A DNA stretch of 64,000 nt from Chryseobacterium sp. OV279 (GCF_900128945.1 NZ_FQUD01000001.1:1082431-1146430); one strand, 5' to 3'. Counted from the stretch's first letter, positions 15,960 to 25,027 are shown. The notes: generated from the sequence alone by a model not told the origin. Numbers and translations: made by a program.

Positions 15960-16652
15960 ATGTTATACCAAATGACAAAAGCCTTTTTATCTTACAGGCC
16001 TTTATCTGCATTGCTGCTGCTGGGGCCTTTGTGCTTCGGACAATACCGCTTTGCTGTTGAAGGCGCTTCCAAAAAATATAATGCTGAAATTAATGTGGAA
16101 GAATGCTTTACCGGTCAGTGCAGACATAAAGCAAACGTTATCCTGTTCAATAAAAACGGTGAGAAAATACAGACACTCGTTTCCGATGATATAGCTTTAT
16201 CGTTTAAAGAAGGCTTTAGACCCTCCAAAATAGAGGTAATGCAGCTTACTTCCGGACTGATGCATGACGATCCCATAGTTTTTGATGATTTCAATTTTGA
16301 CGGAACAGAAGATGTTGCTCTGAGAAACGGTAGCGGAGGAAACTACGGAAGTGCTTCGTATGACGTATACGTCTTTAATTCAACCAGAAATCAATTTGTC
16401 TTAAGTAAAGAACTTACCCAAATTGGCAGTGACTACCAGGGAATTTTCGATGTAGATCCCAAACGCAAAAGATTAACCACTTATGCCAGATCCGGAGCTT
16501 CTTTACTATACACCTACGAATATCAGGTGATTCCGAATAAAGGACTCGATCTGGTTTATGAAAAAATAAGTGATATGAGCGAAGAACCGGCTAAAGTCAC
16601 TATAAAAGAGAAGATCAATAACAAATGGGTGGTTAAAAAAACAACCGAATAG
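15960..16652 (+). CDS. Secreted protein with XAC2610-like C-terminal region
   Basis: A protein of about 230 aa with an N-terminal signal peptide (SALLLLGPLCFGQ). The segment FDDFNFDGTEDVALRNG and a following Gly-rich SYDVYVFN region resemble the XAC2610-related/FG-GAP-like fold seen in small secreted proteins. The frame is open from a TTG at 15930, but ATG at 15960 or 15972 gives a better signal peptide. A -7 box TATTTTTG at 15925-15932 would conflict with the upstream start. It stands alone between padR and an HD-domain gene. The function is unknown. Confidence 0.7.
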   Translation: MLYQMTKAFLSYRPLSALLLLGPLCFGQYRFAVEGASKKYNAEINVEECFTGQCRHKANVILFNKNGEKIQTLVSDDIALSFKEGFRPSKIEVMQLTSGLMHDDPIVFDDFNFDGTEDVALRNGSGGNYGSASYDVYVFNSTRNQFVLSKELTQIGSDYQGIFDVDPKRKRLTTYARSGASLLYTYEYQVIPNKGLDLVYEKISDMSEEPAKVTIKEKINNKWVVKKTTE

Positions 16653-16859
16653 CCTGGATTCAGGTTTGAGAGTCAGAGCGTTTTAGAGTTTCGGGTTTAC
16701 GGGTTTTTGAGAGTAATCAGATTTTAGTGTTGAAAATACAAATCACCTTCTTAATCTCTCTCAGCCTTTGCCTCAACCTTAGCCTTTAACTTTCAATTTA
16801 GGTTTAAAAACAGACAAGAACAGATACTTTATCCCAATTTGGATTAAATAATAAAAGAA

Positions 16860-17450
16860 ATGAAAATACAGAAGGAGATCGATTTTATCCTGGCAGTAGA
16901 TGCCCTGAAAAACGTACAGCGAAGAAATTACAATGCCGATGATTCCAGAAGAGAAAATACGGCAGAACACTCATGGCAGATCATTATCCTGGCACAGATC
17001 CTTTATCCATACGCCAAATACCGTGCGGATATTGATCTTTTAAGGGTAATAAGAATGCTCTCTATCCACGACTTGGTGGAAATAGAAGCGGGAGATACCT
17101 TCCTTTTTGATGAAAAAGCTATGGTAGGAAAATTTGAGAGAGAAAAGATTTCAGCTCAGAAAATCTTTGGAATACTGGATGAACCTTTGCGTACAGAATT
17201 CTTTGAATTGTGGCTGGAATTTGAGGAAGAAAGCACTCCGGATGCTATTTTTGCCTGTTCTATTGACCGTATCATGCCGTTTATCCTAAACTCACACACT
17301 TCAGGGAAAAGCTGGACAGAAGCCGGTGTGACTGAAAAACAGATCAGAAATATGTTGGAAAATGCGATTACAAGAGCATCAGACGAGATGGGAGAGGCTT
17401 TTGAAACGTTGCTGACCAGAAGTCTGGATACGGATAAGGTTGTAAGATAG
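16860..17450 (+). CDS. HD-domain hydrolase, YfbR/HDDC2-like nucleotidase
   Basis: A 196-aa HD-domain phosphohydrolase. The metal ligands appear as ENTAEHSW (about 32-39), HD in SIHDLVEIEAGD (about 71-76) and a later conserved Asp in CSIDRIMPF. This layout matches the YfbR/HDDC2 group of 5'-deoxynucleoside monophosphatases. Substrate is inferred from the family only. It is preceded by a 207-nt low-complexity spacer and followed by a GC-rich hairpin shared with the convergent thioesterase gene. Confidence 0.85.
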   Translation: MKIQKEIDFILAVDALKNVQRRNYNADDSRRENTAEHSWQIIILAQILYPYAKYRADIDLLRVIRMLSIHDLVEIEAGDTFLFDEKAMVGKFEREKISAQKIFGILDEPLRTEFFELWLEFEEESTPDAIFACSIDRIMPFILNSHTSGKSWTEAGVTEKQIRNMLENAITRASDEMGEAFETLLTRSLDTDKVVR

Positions 17451-17504
17451 ATAGATTGAAAAGCAAAATAAGGATTTTTAAATTGCTGTTTATATAGTAT
17501 AGAT

Positions 17505-17539
17505 AGTTTCGGGGGGCACCCGTAGGCCGCCCCGAAACT
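17505..17539. terminator. GC-rich hairpin between convergent genes
   Basis: AGTTTCGGGG (17505-17514) pairs perfectly with 17530-17539. It sits between the HD-hydrolase and thioesterase stops and could end transcription from both sides, though neither side has a good T-run. In this AT-rich setting its GC content is notable. Confidence 0.5.
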
Positions 17540-17545
17540 CATCAA

Positions 17546-17929
17546 TTATAGTATTCTGATTGGTTTCTTAGATTCATCAATCGCCACAAAAGTAAAATCA
17601 CCCACGATTGCTCTTTCTCTCTCATAAGAGTACATTTGCTCTGTGTAGATCTCCACATTCACTTTCATACTCGTTTTTCCAACGTAGGAAACCTTGCCGA
17701 TCAGTTCAACAATAGTTCCTGCCGGAATAGGTTTTTTAAAATCAATTTTATCGCTGCTTACGGTAACCACTCTTTTTCTGGCAAAACGGGTCGCTGTGAT
17801 AAACGCTACTTCATCCATCAGCTGCATGGCAGTACCTCCGAAAAGAGTGTCATAATGATTCGTTGTGTTGGGGAAAACCGCTTTAAAAATTCTGGTTTCG
17901 GATGCTGCAATTCTTTCTTCTGTAGTCAT
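17546..17929 (-). CDS. Acyl-CoA thioesterase, YciA/BFIT-like hot-dog protein
   Basis: A 127-aa hot-dog acyl-CoA hydrolase. The motif NHYDTLFGGTAMQLMDEVAF (about 22-41) contains the conserved catalytic Asn and Asp of the YciA/BACH group, and KIDFKKPIPAGTIVEL is the usual second block. Such enzymes release free fatty acids from acyl-CoA. It is the first full-size gene downstream of the cobalamin riboswitch (about 130 nt away), but a B12 link for this enzyme is not established, so regulation by the riboswitch is uncertain. Confidence 0.88.
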   Translation of the reverse strand: MTTEERIAASETRIFKAVFPNTTNHYDTLFGGTAMQLMDEVAFITATRFARKRVVTVSSDKIDFKKPIPAGTIVELIGKVSYVGKTSMKVNVEIYTEQMYSYERERAIVGDFTFVAIDESKKPIRIL

Positions 17930-17963
17930 ATTTCATTATTATATTAATACGAAATGAAATAGA

Positions 17964-18014
17964 TTAAAATAACAGAGCAATGACAGGAATCATGGGAATT
18001 CCTGAAGCATCCAT
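17964..18014 (-). CDS. Putative 16-aa peptide downstream of the riboswitch
   Basis: An ATG ORF of 16 codons (MDASGIPMIPVIALLF) begins about 48 nt downstream of the riboswitch 3' end and stops 35 nt before the thioesterase start. It is hydrophobic and shows no homology I recognise. It may be a leader peptide, a relic of a lost B12-regulated gene, or chance. Confidence 0.25.
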   Translation of the reverse strand: MDASGIPMIPVIALLF

Positions 18015-18061
18015 CAGATCAATCAACTTCAAATCGCGAAAGTTTCTTGTTTAAAGAAATA

Positions 18062-18235
18062 GGCAGGTCTCCTGACTTGTAACATCTTTTATCTCCTTCC
18101 CGTGCCCTGCACAGTGGATTCTTGATAAAGACTTCAGTTACTTACAGTTGCGCGACAGTCCGTGATTTTCACACGGTTCCCTTTTAATCTGCGTTAAGCA
18201 GAACCAGTTTCTGTGATGAATAAGCGTTAAACTTT
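18062..18235 (-). ncRNA. Cobalamin riboswitch
   Basis: Read on the minus strand, the sequence has the ordered hallmarks of the adenosylcobalamin aptamer: AAAAGGGAACCGTGTG, AATCACGGACTGTCGCGCAACTGTAA-type P6/P7 core, CCACTGT, GGGAAGG, and the near-invariant AAGTCAGGAGACCTGCC 3' end of the B12 box. It lies 40 nt below the end of a secreted-protein gene and reads toward the thioesterase gene. In Bacteroidota these riboswitches normally control BtuB-type receptors or B12-independent isozymes, none of which is here. Confidence 0.9.
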
Positions 18236-18275
18236 TTCAGGGCAAAAATAAGAATATTACAGCGAAAAACGGTAA

Positions 18276-19073
18276 TTATTCCGGACTATTGTAAATAATC
18301 TGGCTCATTACCCTTCCTTCCTTGATGGCCCAAAGGGTGACATACCTGTTCTCACCGGAACCATTGATCATATAAAGATAGATGTGATCATTGTCAAGAG
18401 CGGTTACTCCGACATTATTGAAATCCATGGTAGGCTGGAACATATTTTTAATAGCTTCTCTTACAAAAACAGAACCTCTTCCCGGCTGCTGTACACGAAC
18501 CGACTTGATTTCCGTCATCCCTTCAGGAAGCGCATCTTTGATTCCCCACGGTTTAATTTTATCGATGGTAAGGATTTTTCCGTCCGCATCTTTTTCCTGC
18601 TTTCTGTAACCGGCATTCGAAGGATAAACATCGATGACCACTTTGGTTCTTTGGGATGTTGGTATTTTGGGATTGCTGTTATCGGTGAAAATAAGGGATT
18701 TCCCGTTCTTGGATTTAGAAGGCGTAAATTGAGGTAGTTGATCAATGAAAGCAATACGCTCTTTGTTTACCATACCTTCCTTCTCAAGATTTTCATATCT
18801 CACAAAAGGTTTTTCATCGTCCTGTTTTTCAGGATATTTGATCCAGATCCATTCTGTTTCTCCCGGAGCAGGCTTTACATAAACAAATACATCCCCTTTA
18901 CGCATACGGATTTTGTCTACAATTTTTCTGTAGTTATCCTTGTGGACACGTACATTGGCGTAGCCTTCCTCAGCTTTTACAACACCGAAAGGAACTTTAT
19001 TCTGTCCTTTGACAAATGCTAAAGAAAAAAGACTGAAAGCGGATAGGTACAATGCTCTGTTTACGGAAATCAT
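18276..19073 (-). CDS. Secreted protein of unknown function with SH3-like N-terminal segment
   Basis: A 265-aa protein with a signal peptide (about 1-23, ending FVKGQ). The following segment EGYANVRVHKDNYRKIVDKI resembles the start of bacterial SH3 domains. The remainder, rich in Lys and Asp, matches no family I recognise, although it ends in a YVTLWAIKEGRVMSQIIYN beta-rich segment. It is monocistronic, facing away from the T9SS cargo genes. The function is unknown. Confidence 0.7.
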   Translation of the reverse strand: MISVNRALYLSAFSLFSLAFVKGQNKVPFGVVKAEEGYANVRVHKDNYRKIVDKIRMRKGDVFVYVKPAPGETEWIWIKYPEKQDDEKPFVRYENLEKEGMVNKERIAFIDQLPQFTPSKSKNGKSLIFTDNSNPKIPTSQRTKVVIDVYPSNAGYRKQEKDADGKILTIDKIKPWGIKDALPEGMTEIKSVRVQQPGRGSVFVREAIKNMFQPTMDFNNVGVTALDNDHIYLYMINGSGENRYVTLWAIKEGRVMSQIIYNSPE

Positions 19074-19308
19074 TTTATGAAATTTTTTGATCCCTCAAAT
19101 ATATAAATTAAATGTTTTTTGAATCGGTAAAATATAACGGGATTTGATTAAAATTATCAATATGCTCTCAAAAACTTATTTTCTGATCAAATAATACTTA
19201 GTTGTTTTTACAGAAATTCGATAAAAATGTAATATTTATCAATGAAAATGTAATGATATGTAGATAATTTAAATTATTTTTCCGTTGAAAACTATTAACC
19301 CAATCAAT

Positions 19309-20376
19309 ATGAGAAGAAATCTATTCTTTATGCTTATGTTTTTAAGCGGGGTGCCTCAATTTCAGGCCGCCCATCACAAGGAAAATACTTTAACCAAAAA
19401 AATGTTCACGGTTCCTGCCAATGTAACGGTTTCTAATATTAACCTCACTTCAGCTGATGTTACGTGGGATGCTGTACCGGGAGCTAATGGCTATACGGTA
19501 AGATTCAGACCGGTAAGTGGCGGAGCTTGGGTAGCGGTTGTAGTTTCAGTCGGGACTGCGTGTAATCTTTCGGGATTAGTCCCGTGTAATGGTTATGTTG
19601 TCGAGGTGATAGACAATGTTTCAGGAGATACATCTGTTCCTGTGACGTTTTATACCCAGTTGAATTACTGTCAGGCCGGATCTGCAGATTCTGCTATGAT
19701 GCATTTGTCTAAAGTAATGATGACTCCGTCCACAGGACTTCCACAGATGGTGAGTGCTTCAGGAGCTTCCAACTACACAGATTATCGTCCTGACTTAACC
19801 CGTCGCATCCAGCTTGGTATAGGAACCACAAATAATGTCCTGTCAGTAGAACAAAACTGGGCAGGTACACCGGGAACTGTATATGTAAAAGCCTGGATTG
19901 ATTTCAATTCTAATGGAATTTTTGAATCTAGCGAAATGATGATGTCTGCATCTGTAAACTCTACGGCTCCAAAAACATCTACCTTCAGTGTTCCTCCTTT
20001 CGTAACGGTATCCCAATGCGGTACCACCATGCGGGTAATAACCAGCCAAACAGTGCCGACAGGTCCTTGCGGAACATTTACTTACGGTGAAGTGGAAGAT
20101 TACGGTGTTACTTTTGTGAACCAGACCTTGGCTGTAGATGAAATTTCCAAATCCAAAGAAATCAGCATCTATCCGAATCCAGCTGCAGAGACTTTACATA
20201 TTTCAGGGATTTCATCAGAAACGGACTATGAGATTTTCTCAGCTTCAGGTCAGAAAGCAGGAAAGGGAAGAACATCTGGGAATACAGTAGATATTCGTCA
20301 TCTTGCTAAAGGAATTTATTTTATTCAGCTTAAAAATAAGGAAAATACAGCCCGTCTGAAGTTTATCAGGAAATAA
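19309..20376 (+). CDS. T9SS cargo protein with fibronectin III and GEVED domains (paralogue 1)
   Basis: A 355-aa secreted protein: signal peptide (about 1-20), a fibronectin type III domain (about 30-105, TVSNINLTSADVTWDAV), a GEVED domain with AWIDFNSNGIFESSE and GEVEDYGVTF, and a type IX secretion C-terminal sorting tail beginning at ISIYPNPAAE and ending LKFIRK. The ATG at 19309 is chosen over an upstream TTG (19285) because it begins the signal peptide. The 104 nt at 20149-20252 are identical to the tail of the next gene. It is probably cell-surface attached; the ligand or role is unknown. Confidence 0.88.
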   Translation: MRRNLFFMLMFLSGVPQFQAAHHKENTLTKKMFTVPANVTVSNINLTSADVTWDAVPGANGYTVRFRPVSGGAWVAVVVSVGTACNLSGLVPCNGYVVEVIDNVSGDTSVPVTFYTQLNYCQAGSADSAMMHLSKVMMTPSTGLPQMVSASGASNYTDYRPDLTRRIQLGIGTTNNVLSVEQNWAGTPGTVYVKAWIDFNSNGIFESSEMMMSASVNSTAPKTSTFSVPPFVTVSQCGTTMRVITSQTVPTGPCGTFTYGEVEDYGVTFVNQTLAVDEISKSKEISIYPNPAAETLHISGISSETDYEIFSASGQKAGKGRTSGNTVDIRHLAKGIYFIQLKNKENTARLKFIRK

Positions 20377-20433
20377 GAGCTAAAATGGATGGAAATTTAG
20401 ATTGAGAGATTAATTTCTCTTAAATTTAAATAA

Positions 20434-20441
20434 TATCTTTG
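20434..20441 (+). promoter_or_regulatory. Possible -7 element for the second T9SS cargo gene
   Basis: TATCTTTG matches the TAnnTTTG element, 23 nt upstream of the ATG at 20465. A -33 TTG at proper distance is not visible, so this is tentative. Confidence 0.4.
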
Positions 20442-20464
20442 TTGAAAATATTAAAAACTATCTC

Positions 20465-21544
20465 ATGACCAGAAAATTATTTTCATTATTCGTAATGTTT
20501 TTGTGTGTTCACTTTTACCAAAGCAGTGTTTTAAGTACCAAAACAGACCATTTAAATTCAGTTAGACCTCCTTCAAATATAAAGGTCACAAACATTTCCT
20601 CTACCAGTGCCACAGTTTCATGGGATCCTGTTATTGGGACGGGGCATTTAGTAAAATATAGTATAGTTGGAATACCGGGCTCTGGAGGTTCACAGTATAC
20701 AACAAGTACAAGTATTGACCTTACAGATTTGCAAAGATGTAAACAGTATCAGGTGACAGTAAGTAATGTGCAGGCCGGCGGAGGTGATTCAAGTCCTGTT
20801 TTTTTTGCTACTGCTAATAACTACTGTTTAATTTCGCCTTCGAGTAATCCGGGTTATGTACCCACCTTATATATATCGAATGTAACGGTAAATGCTGTTG
20901 GTTTGCCTCCTATGGTTAGTAATTCAGGGAATTCAGCTTTCACAAAATATTTTGAAGATCCCAGCCGTAAAGTAAAACTGGTTTTAGGCAGTACAGGTAA
21001 TACGATTTCAGTAACGAAAGCCGGGCCAGCTTCTCAGTCTCCCGGATACGTGCGTGTGCTTGTTGATTTTGATGGGGATGGTTCGTTAGGTAGTAATCCT
21101 TCTGAGATCATTCTATTTTCAAATGGAAGTACAAATGCAACGGTTACAGGAACTTTTTCGGTACCTTCTCAGAACCCTCAGAAGCCTTGTAAACTTGCAA
21201 TGAGAATTGTAAGCTCACCCTCTGTCGGTATTGAGACATGTTCATCTAATGGGGAAATTGAAGACTATGAAATTGAACTTATAGATCCCGCAAGCCTTGC
21301 TGTAAATGAAACTGCGAAATCCAAAGAAATCAGCATCTATCCGAATCCAGCTGCAGAGACTTTACATATTTCAGGGATTTCATCAGAAACGGACTATGAG
21401 ATTTTCTCAGCTTCAGGTCAAAAAACAGGAGAAGGCAGAACATCTGAGAATACAGTAGATATTCGCCATCTTGCGAAAGGAATTTACTTTATTCAGCTTA
21501 AAAATAAAGAGAATACAACCCGACTGAAATTCATTAAGAAATAA
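20465..21544 (+). CDS. T9SS cargo protein with fibronectin III and GEVED domains (paralogue 2)
   Basis: A 359-aa paralogue of the preceding protein with the same order: signal peptide, fibronectin III domain (IKVTNISSTSATVSWDPV), GEVED-type domain (VDFDGDGSLGSNPSE, NGEIEDYEIEL) and T9SS tail (ISIYPNPAAE to LKFIKK). The N-terminal three quarters are well diverged while the tail is nearly identical, suggesting gene conversion or recent exchange of the sorting tail. It has a possible -7 element upstream and a strong terminator downstream. Confidence 0.88.
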   Translation: MTRKLFSLFVMFLCVHFYQSSVLSTKTDHLNSVRPPSNIKVTNISSTSATVSWDPVIGTGHLVKYSIVGIPGSGGSQYTTSTSIDLTDLQRCKQYQVTVSNVQAGGGDSSPVFFATANNYCLISPSSNPGYVPTLYISNVTVNAVGLPPMVSNSGNSAFTKYFEDPSRKVKLVLGSTGNTISVTKAGPASQSPGYVRVLVDFDGDGSLGSNPSEIILFSNGSTNATVTGTFSVPSQNPQKPCKLAMRIVSSPSVGIETCSSNGEIEDYEIELIDPASLAVNETAKSKEISIYPNPAAETLHISGISSETDYEIFSASGQKTGEGRTSENTVDIRHLAKGIYFIQLKNKENTTRLKFIKK

Positions 21545-21553
21545 GTAAAAATA

Positions 21554-21586
21554 AAATAGCGCTGAAAAATCCAGCGCTATTTTTTA
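21554..21586 (+). terminator. Terminator after the T9SS cargo gene
   Basis: AAATAGCGCTG (21554-21564) pairs perfectly with 21572-21582, followed by a T-run. It lies 10 nt after the stop codon. Confidence 0.88.
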
Positions 21587-21659
21587 TAAAGTTAAAAGTT
21601 GTAAAATCCACAAAAAGTAAATTCTCAACCTATCATCGTATTATCACATCATCGAATCA

Positions 21660-23807
21660 TTAAATCCTCTCCAACTCATCCGCATTAATGGTCGTCTTGA
21701 AAGTGCCATAATTCACGGTCACTTTATTTTTGGAAATTTTCTCAATGGTTCCTACGCTGGTGCTTCCCGGAATTCGGACACGCTGTCCTTCTTTCATCCA
21801 CACGGCACGGTCGGTTTTGCGTTTTTCTTCCATTTTTTCATTGGTTTCCGCAATTTTTTCAATCACATCTTCCTTTTTAAGCTGTTGGGTGATTTTTCTT
21901 TTAACCACCTGAAGACGTTTGGTTTCATCTTTATCAGCGCCAATCTTTCTGAATTTTTCCTGTTCAAGAATCTTCACAAAATCTTTGACTACATCTTTCC
22001 TTGACTTTCCTTTCACGTAACTGTCGATGAACGCTTCAATTTTACTTCCGAACTGAAGCTTACGGTGTTCATCTTCATACAGTTTTTGGAAATTAAACAG
22101 TTTCTGTTGCAGCTGTTCATTCAGTTTTTGAAGGTTGTCCCGCTTGTCTTCTACAGATTCTTTCCTTTCGGCAAGATCCGTTTTCAGTTTTTCAACTTCA
22201 AATTTTTCCTGCTGAAGTTTGACAATTGTTTTATCAAGATTGATAATGTCGTGCTCTACTTTCTTTTTAGCGGCATGAATAATGAATCTCGGGATTCTGT
22301 TCTTCTCTGCTACTTCAAAGGTAAATGAACTTCCTGCCTGTCCTACTTCCAGCTTATACATCGGTTCCAGCGTTTCTTCATCGAAAAGCATGGCTGCATT
22401 TTCTGCATTCGGAAGCTGTTCGATCACCAGTTTGATATTCGTATAGTGGGTCGTAATAATGGCAAAACTCTTTTTATCATAGAAATACTCCATGAAACTT
22501 TCCGCCAACGCACCACCAAGCTCAGGATCAGATCCTGTCCCGAATTCATCAATCAGAAGCAATGTATTGGCATCAGCCTCACGGATAATTCCGGACATTT
22601 TCTTAAGCCTTGAAGAATAGGTAGATAAATGGTTTTCAATAGACTGGTTATCACCGATATCCGTCATGACCTTCTCAAAGAAGAACATTTCAGATTTTGG
22701 ATGCACCGGTACCAGAATTCCACTTTGTATCATCAGCTGAAGCAGTCCGACTGTTTTCAGGGTGATGGATTTTCCTCCTGCATTGGGTCCGGAAATACAG
22801 ATGATTCTGTTGTGATCTGTTAGTGAAAGGCTCTGCGAGTGAATTATTTTGTTTTCTGCTTTATTTCTTAACCATAAAAGTGGGTGGAAAGCATCTTTCA
22901 ATTTTAATGTTCGGTGACGGTTGATCTTTGGAAGAATTCCGTTCACCTGTTCTGCAAATTTTGCTTTAGCTCTCGTCAGGTCAAGGTCAAAAATATAAGT
23001 CTGGTATTGCCATAGCTGAGGTTGGAATTCTGCCAGTTCAGCAGTGAGTTTTCGGAGTATCTTATCTATTTCCTTTTTCTCTTCCTCTTCACTTTCCTTC
23101 AGCTTGAAGTAATGTTTTACCACACTATCCGGCTGCATATAGGTAATAGAACCTGTCTTTGAAATTCCTAAAACCCTTCCGGCCACTCTTTTCTTGAACC
23201 CGGATTTTACTGCTAAAACCCTCATGTCTTCAATAATCGTTTCCCGGATATCATCCAGAAATTCGCTTTGTCCGTAATTGAACAGCGCACGGTTGAAATT
23301 TTCCTGAATGGCTTTTTTAGCAATCTGGATTTCAGCTCTAAGTTCTTTCAGAACAGGGGAAGCATCACTTTTCACTTCTCCGAATCGGTTAAAGACCTTA
23401 TCTACTTTATCAATGATTTCTTTTTTAAACTCCAGTACAGAAACATCGCCTATCAAAGTGGGGAACGTTTCAGGCATGGTTGGAAAAAATTTCTGTAGTT
23501 TTCCTATCTGTTCAGTTAAAGTTTTTATTTTGATGAAAGCACTGTTTTCCAGACGGTAATTCTCAATCAGCATCACTTTCAGCTCACTTTCGATATCTTC
23601 ATACTCATCGAATGGAATTGCATTTGAACTTTCAAAACTCGAAAGATATTCCGACGTTTTTTTCAGGGAAAGTTCCGCCTCGTCAATTTCCATGGGACGA
23701 AGTTGAAGAATTTTTTCTCTCGTTTTCGGAGAATACGCAAATGGAGAGATCTCCGCGAGCAATTGCGGAAACTCTAATTCGTTTAAATCTTCTTTATTTA
23801 TATACAC
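21660..23807 (-). CDS. mutS2: MutS2-family ATPase without a C-terminal Smr domain
   Basis: A 715-aa MutS2-type protein. The ABC-type ATPase core is clear: Walker A GPNAGGKSITLKT (about 344-356) and Walker B LLLIDEFGTGSDPELGGA. A long coiled coil follows (about 510-590). The C-terminus ends in a KOW-like VRIPGSTSVGTIEKI segment rather than the Smr nuclease domain of Bacillus-type MutS2, as seems common in Bacteroidota homologues. Likely roles are anti-recombination or ribosome rescue rather than mismatch repair. A TAAATTTG box at 23812-23819 lies only 4 nt before the ATG, so its mRNA may be leaderless. Confidence 0.92.
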   Translation of the reverse strand: MYINKEDLNELEFPQLLAEISPFAYSPKTREKILQLRPMEIDEAELSLKKTSEYLSSFESSNAIPFDEYEDIESELKVMLIENYRLENSAFIKIKTLTEQIGKLQKFFPTMPETFPTLIGDVSVLEFKKEIIDKVDKVFNRFGEVKSDASPVLKELRAEIQIAKKAIQENFNRALFNYGQSEFLDDIRETIIEDMRVLAVKSGFKKRVAGRVLGISKTGSITYMQPDSVVKHYFKLKESEEEEKKEIDKILRKLTAELAEFQPQLWQYQTYIFDLDLTRAKAKFAEQVNGILPKINRHRTLKLKDAFHPLLWLRNKAENKIIHSQSLSLTDHNRIICISGPNAGGKSITLKTVGLLQLMIQSGILVPVHPKSEMFFFEKVMTDIGDNQSIENHLSTYSSRLKKMSGIIREADANTLLLIDEFGTGSDPELGGALAESFMEYFYDKKSFAIITTHYTNIKLVIEQLPNAENAAMLFDEETLEPMYKLEVGQAGSSFTFEVAEKNRIPRFIIHAAKKKVEHDIINLDKTIVKLQQEKFEVEKLKTDLAERKESVEDKRDNLQKLNEQLQQKLFNFQKLYEDEHRKLQFGSKIEAFIDSYVKGKSRKDVVKDFVKILEQEKFRKIGADKDETKRLQVVKRKITQQLKKEDVIEKIAETNEKMEEKRKTDRAVWMKEGQRVRIPGSTSVGTIEKISKNKVTVNYGTFKTTINADELERI

Positions 23808-23891
23808 AGTGCAAATTTAGTGAGAAAATGTGATTATTATGTATATTTGAGGTATTTACAAAATTTTCACCAGAAATATTCTTAAAATTAG

Positions 23892-24416
23892 ATGGAAAGG
23901 ATTGATAGGAAAATTTATAATGCAGAAAAATTATTCGCTGTAAATAGTGAAATAATTGACTGGAACTTAGAAAAGCGCCATGGCATGCAGAAGTGGAGAG
24001 CACACGATCGGTATGGTTTCATTGAGCTGAATCTTTATGAGTTAGAAAATTATAAGAATGAAATAGATAATGGCTTTTCATCTGATTACTGTTCAAATAT
24101 TGATTGGAAAGTAGATGAAAATATATTTCCAAAAGAACTTTACCATCTCCATCTTGAAGAAATAAAAAATTATGCTGATTTTATTACCTCTTATATTTCG
24201 GCACTCAAAGGGAAGCATTTAGATTTTATTTTTGAAATTACTTTTGCAGGTTTTCACATGATTGACAGTTTCCGGAAAAATACTTATGGAAGAGCTTTAA
24301 TTGAGGCTGTCATAAGCTGTTTTAATCAGGAAAGCTATAATGCAGGGAAATCTTATAAAGAAAAATACCATTCGTCTGAGGAAATAGAGTATCAAATGTT
24401 ACATTATAATAAATGA
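23892..24416 (+). CDS. Hypothetical protein, 174 aa
   Basis: A soluble-looking protein of 174 aa with no signal peptide or membrane segment. It is rich in aromatic and acidic residues, with two predicted helical stretches (LHLEEIKNYADFITSYISAL and GRALIEAVISCFN). I recognise no family. Its stop overlaps the ATG of the following GNAT gene (ATGA), which supports expression as a two-gene unit. Base composition is slightly more AT-rich than its neighbours, so horizontal acquisition is possible but not shown. Confidence 0.6.
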   Translation: MERIDRKIYNAEKLFAVNSEIIDWNLEKRHGMQKWRAHDRYGFIELNLYELENYKNEIDNGFSSDYCSNIDWKVDENIFPKELYHLHLEEIKNYADFITSYISALKGKHLDFIFEITFAGFHMIDSFRKNTYGRALIEAVISCFNQESYNAGKSYKEKYHSSEEIEYQMLHYNK

Positions 24417-24919
24417 TTACAACCGAACGGCTGCTATTAAAAAACATCAACGAAAGCCACGTTGACGATATTTTAAAGATCCGAAGCAATCCGGAGATCA
24501 ATAAATTTGTAAAGCGGGTTTCTCCAAAATCCAATTATGATGCATTGGAATTTATTTTAAGCATTAAAAGAAGAACTCAAAGCAAGGAAATTATTTTCTT
24601 TGGAATCTCTTATAAAGGTCAGAACAATCTTATCGGAACCATTTGTCTCTGGAAATTTTCTGATGACAGGAAAACTGCTGAAATGGGTTATGAACTATTA
24701 CCCGAATATCACAGGAAAGGAATTATGTCCGAAGCAGTAGATTCAGTTCTACATTTTGGATTTAATGAATTGAATTTACACGAAATTTTAGCTTTCACAA
24801 ATAAACTCAATGAAGCTTCCCAAAAATTACTGTTGAAACACCATTTTATTTTAGAAGAGGGGAGAACAGATGAAGGTTTTCCTGATAATATTGTTTTTAG
24901 CTTACATAAAAAACAATAA
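24413..24919 (+). CDS. GNAT N-acetyltransferase, RimJ/RimL-like
   Basis: A 168-aa acetyltransferase of the RimJ/RimL subgroup: TERLLLKNINESHVDDILKI at the start, AEMGYELLPEYHRKGIMSEA (about 84-103) containing the acetyl-CoA loop (HRKGIM), and LNLHEILAFTNKLNEASQKL near the end. These enzymes acetylate N-termini or small amines; the substrate is not predictable here. It is translationally coupled to the upstream hypothetical gene by a 4-bp overlap. Confidence 0.85.
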   Translation: MITTERLLLKNINESHVDDILKIRSNPEINKFVKRVSPKSNYDALEFILSIKRRTQSKEIIFFGISYKGQNNLIGTICLWKFSDDRKTAEMGYELLPEYHRKGIMSEAVDSVLHFGFNELNLHEILAFTNKLNEASQKLLLKHHFILEEGRTDEGFPDNIVFSLHKKQ

Positions 24920-24967
24920 ACCTGTAGTTCCTGATTATCTCATCATCACATCATCCAATCACCAAAT

Positions 24968-24998
24968 TTGGTCATCCAGTAATTAAAGGATATTTTTG
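24968..24998 (+). promoter_or_regulatory. Promoter for ung (TTG-N20-TATTTTTG)
   Basis: TTG at 24968-24970 and TATTTTTG at 24991-24998 are separated by 20 nt, an excellent flavobacterial promoter, 29 nt upstream of the ung start. Confidence 0.75.
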
Positions 24999-25027
24999 TA
25001 CTATTAACAGATTTTCATACCAACCTC

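Larger units (their letters stand above)
17930..18275. other. Gap with cobalamin riboswitch and a 16-codon ORF
   Basis: This 346-nt gap holds the minus-strand cobalamin riboswitch (18062-18235), a TTTCTT/AAGAAA mini-hairpin next to its 3' end (near 18035-18060), and the small ORF 17964-18014. No B12-related gene is present before the thioesterase at 17929. Confidence 0.7.

Noticed and set aside
21660..23807. MutS (mismatch repair) rather than MutS2
   Set aside because: There is no MutS N-terminal mismatch-binding domain, and the length and coiled-coil layout fit MutS2; lack of an Smr domain does not overturn this.
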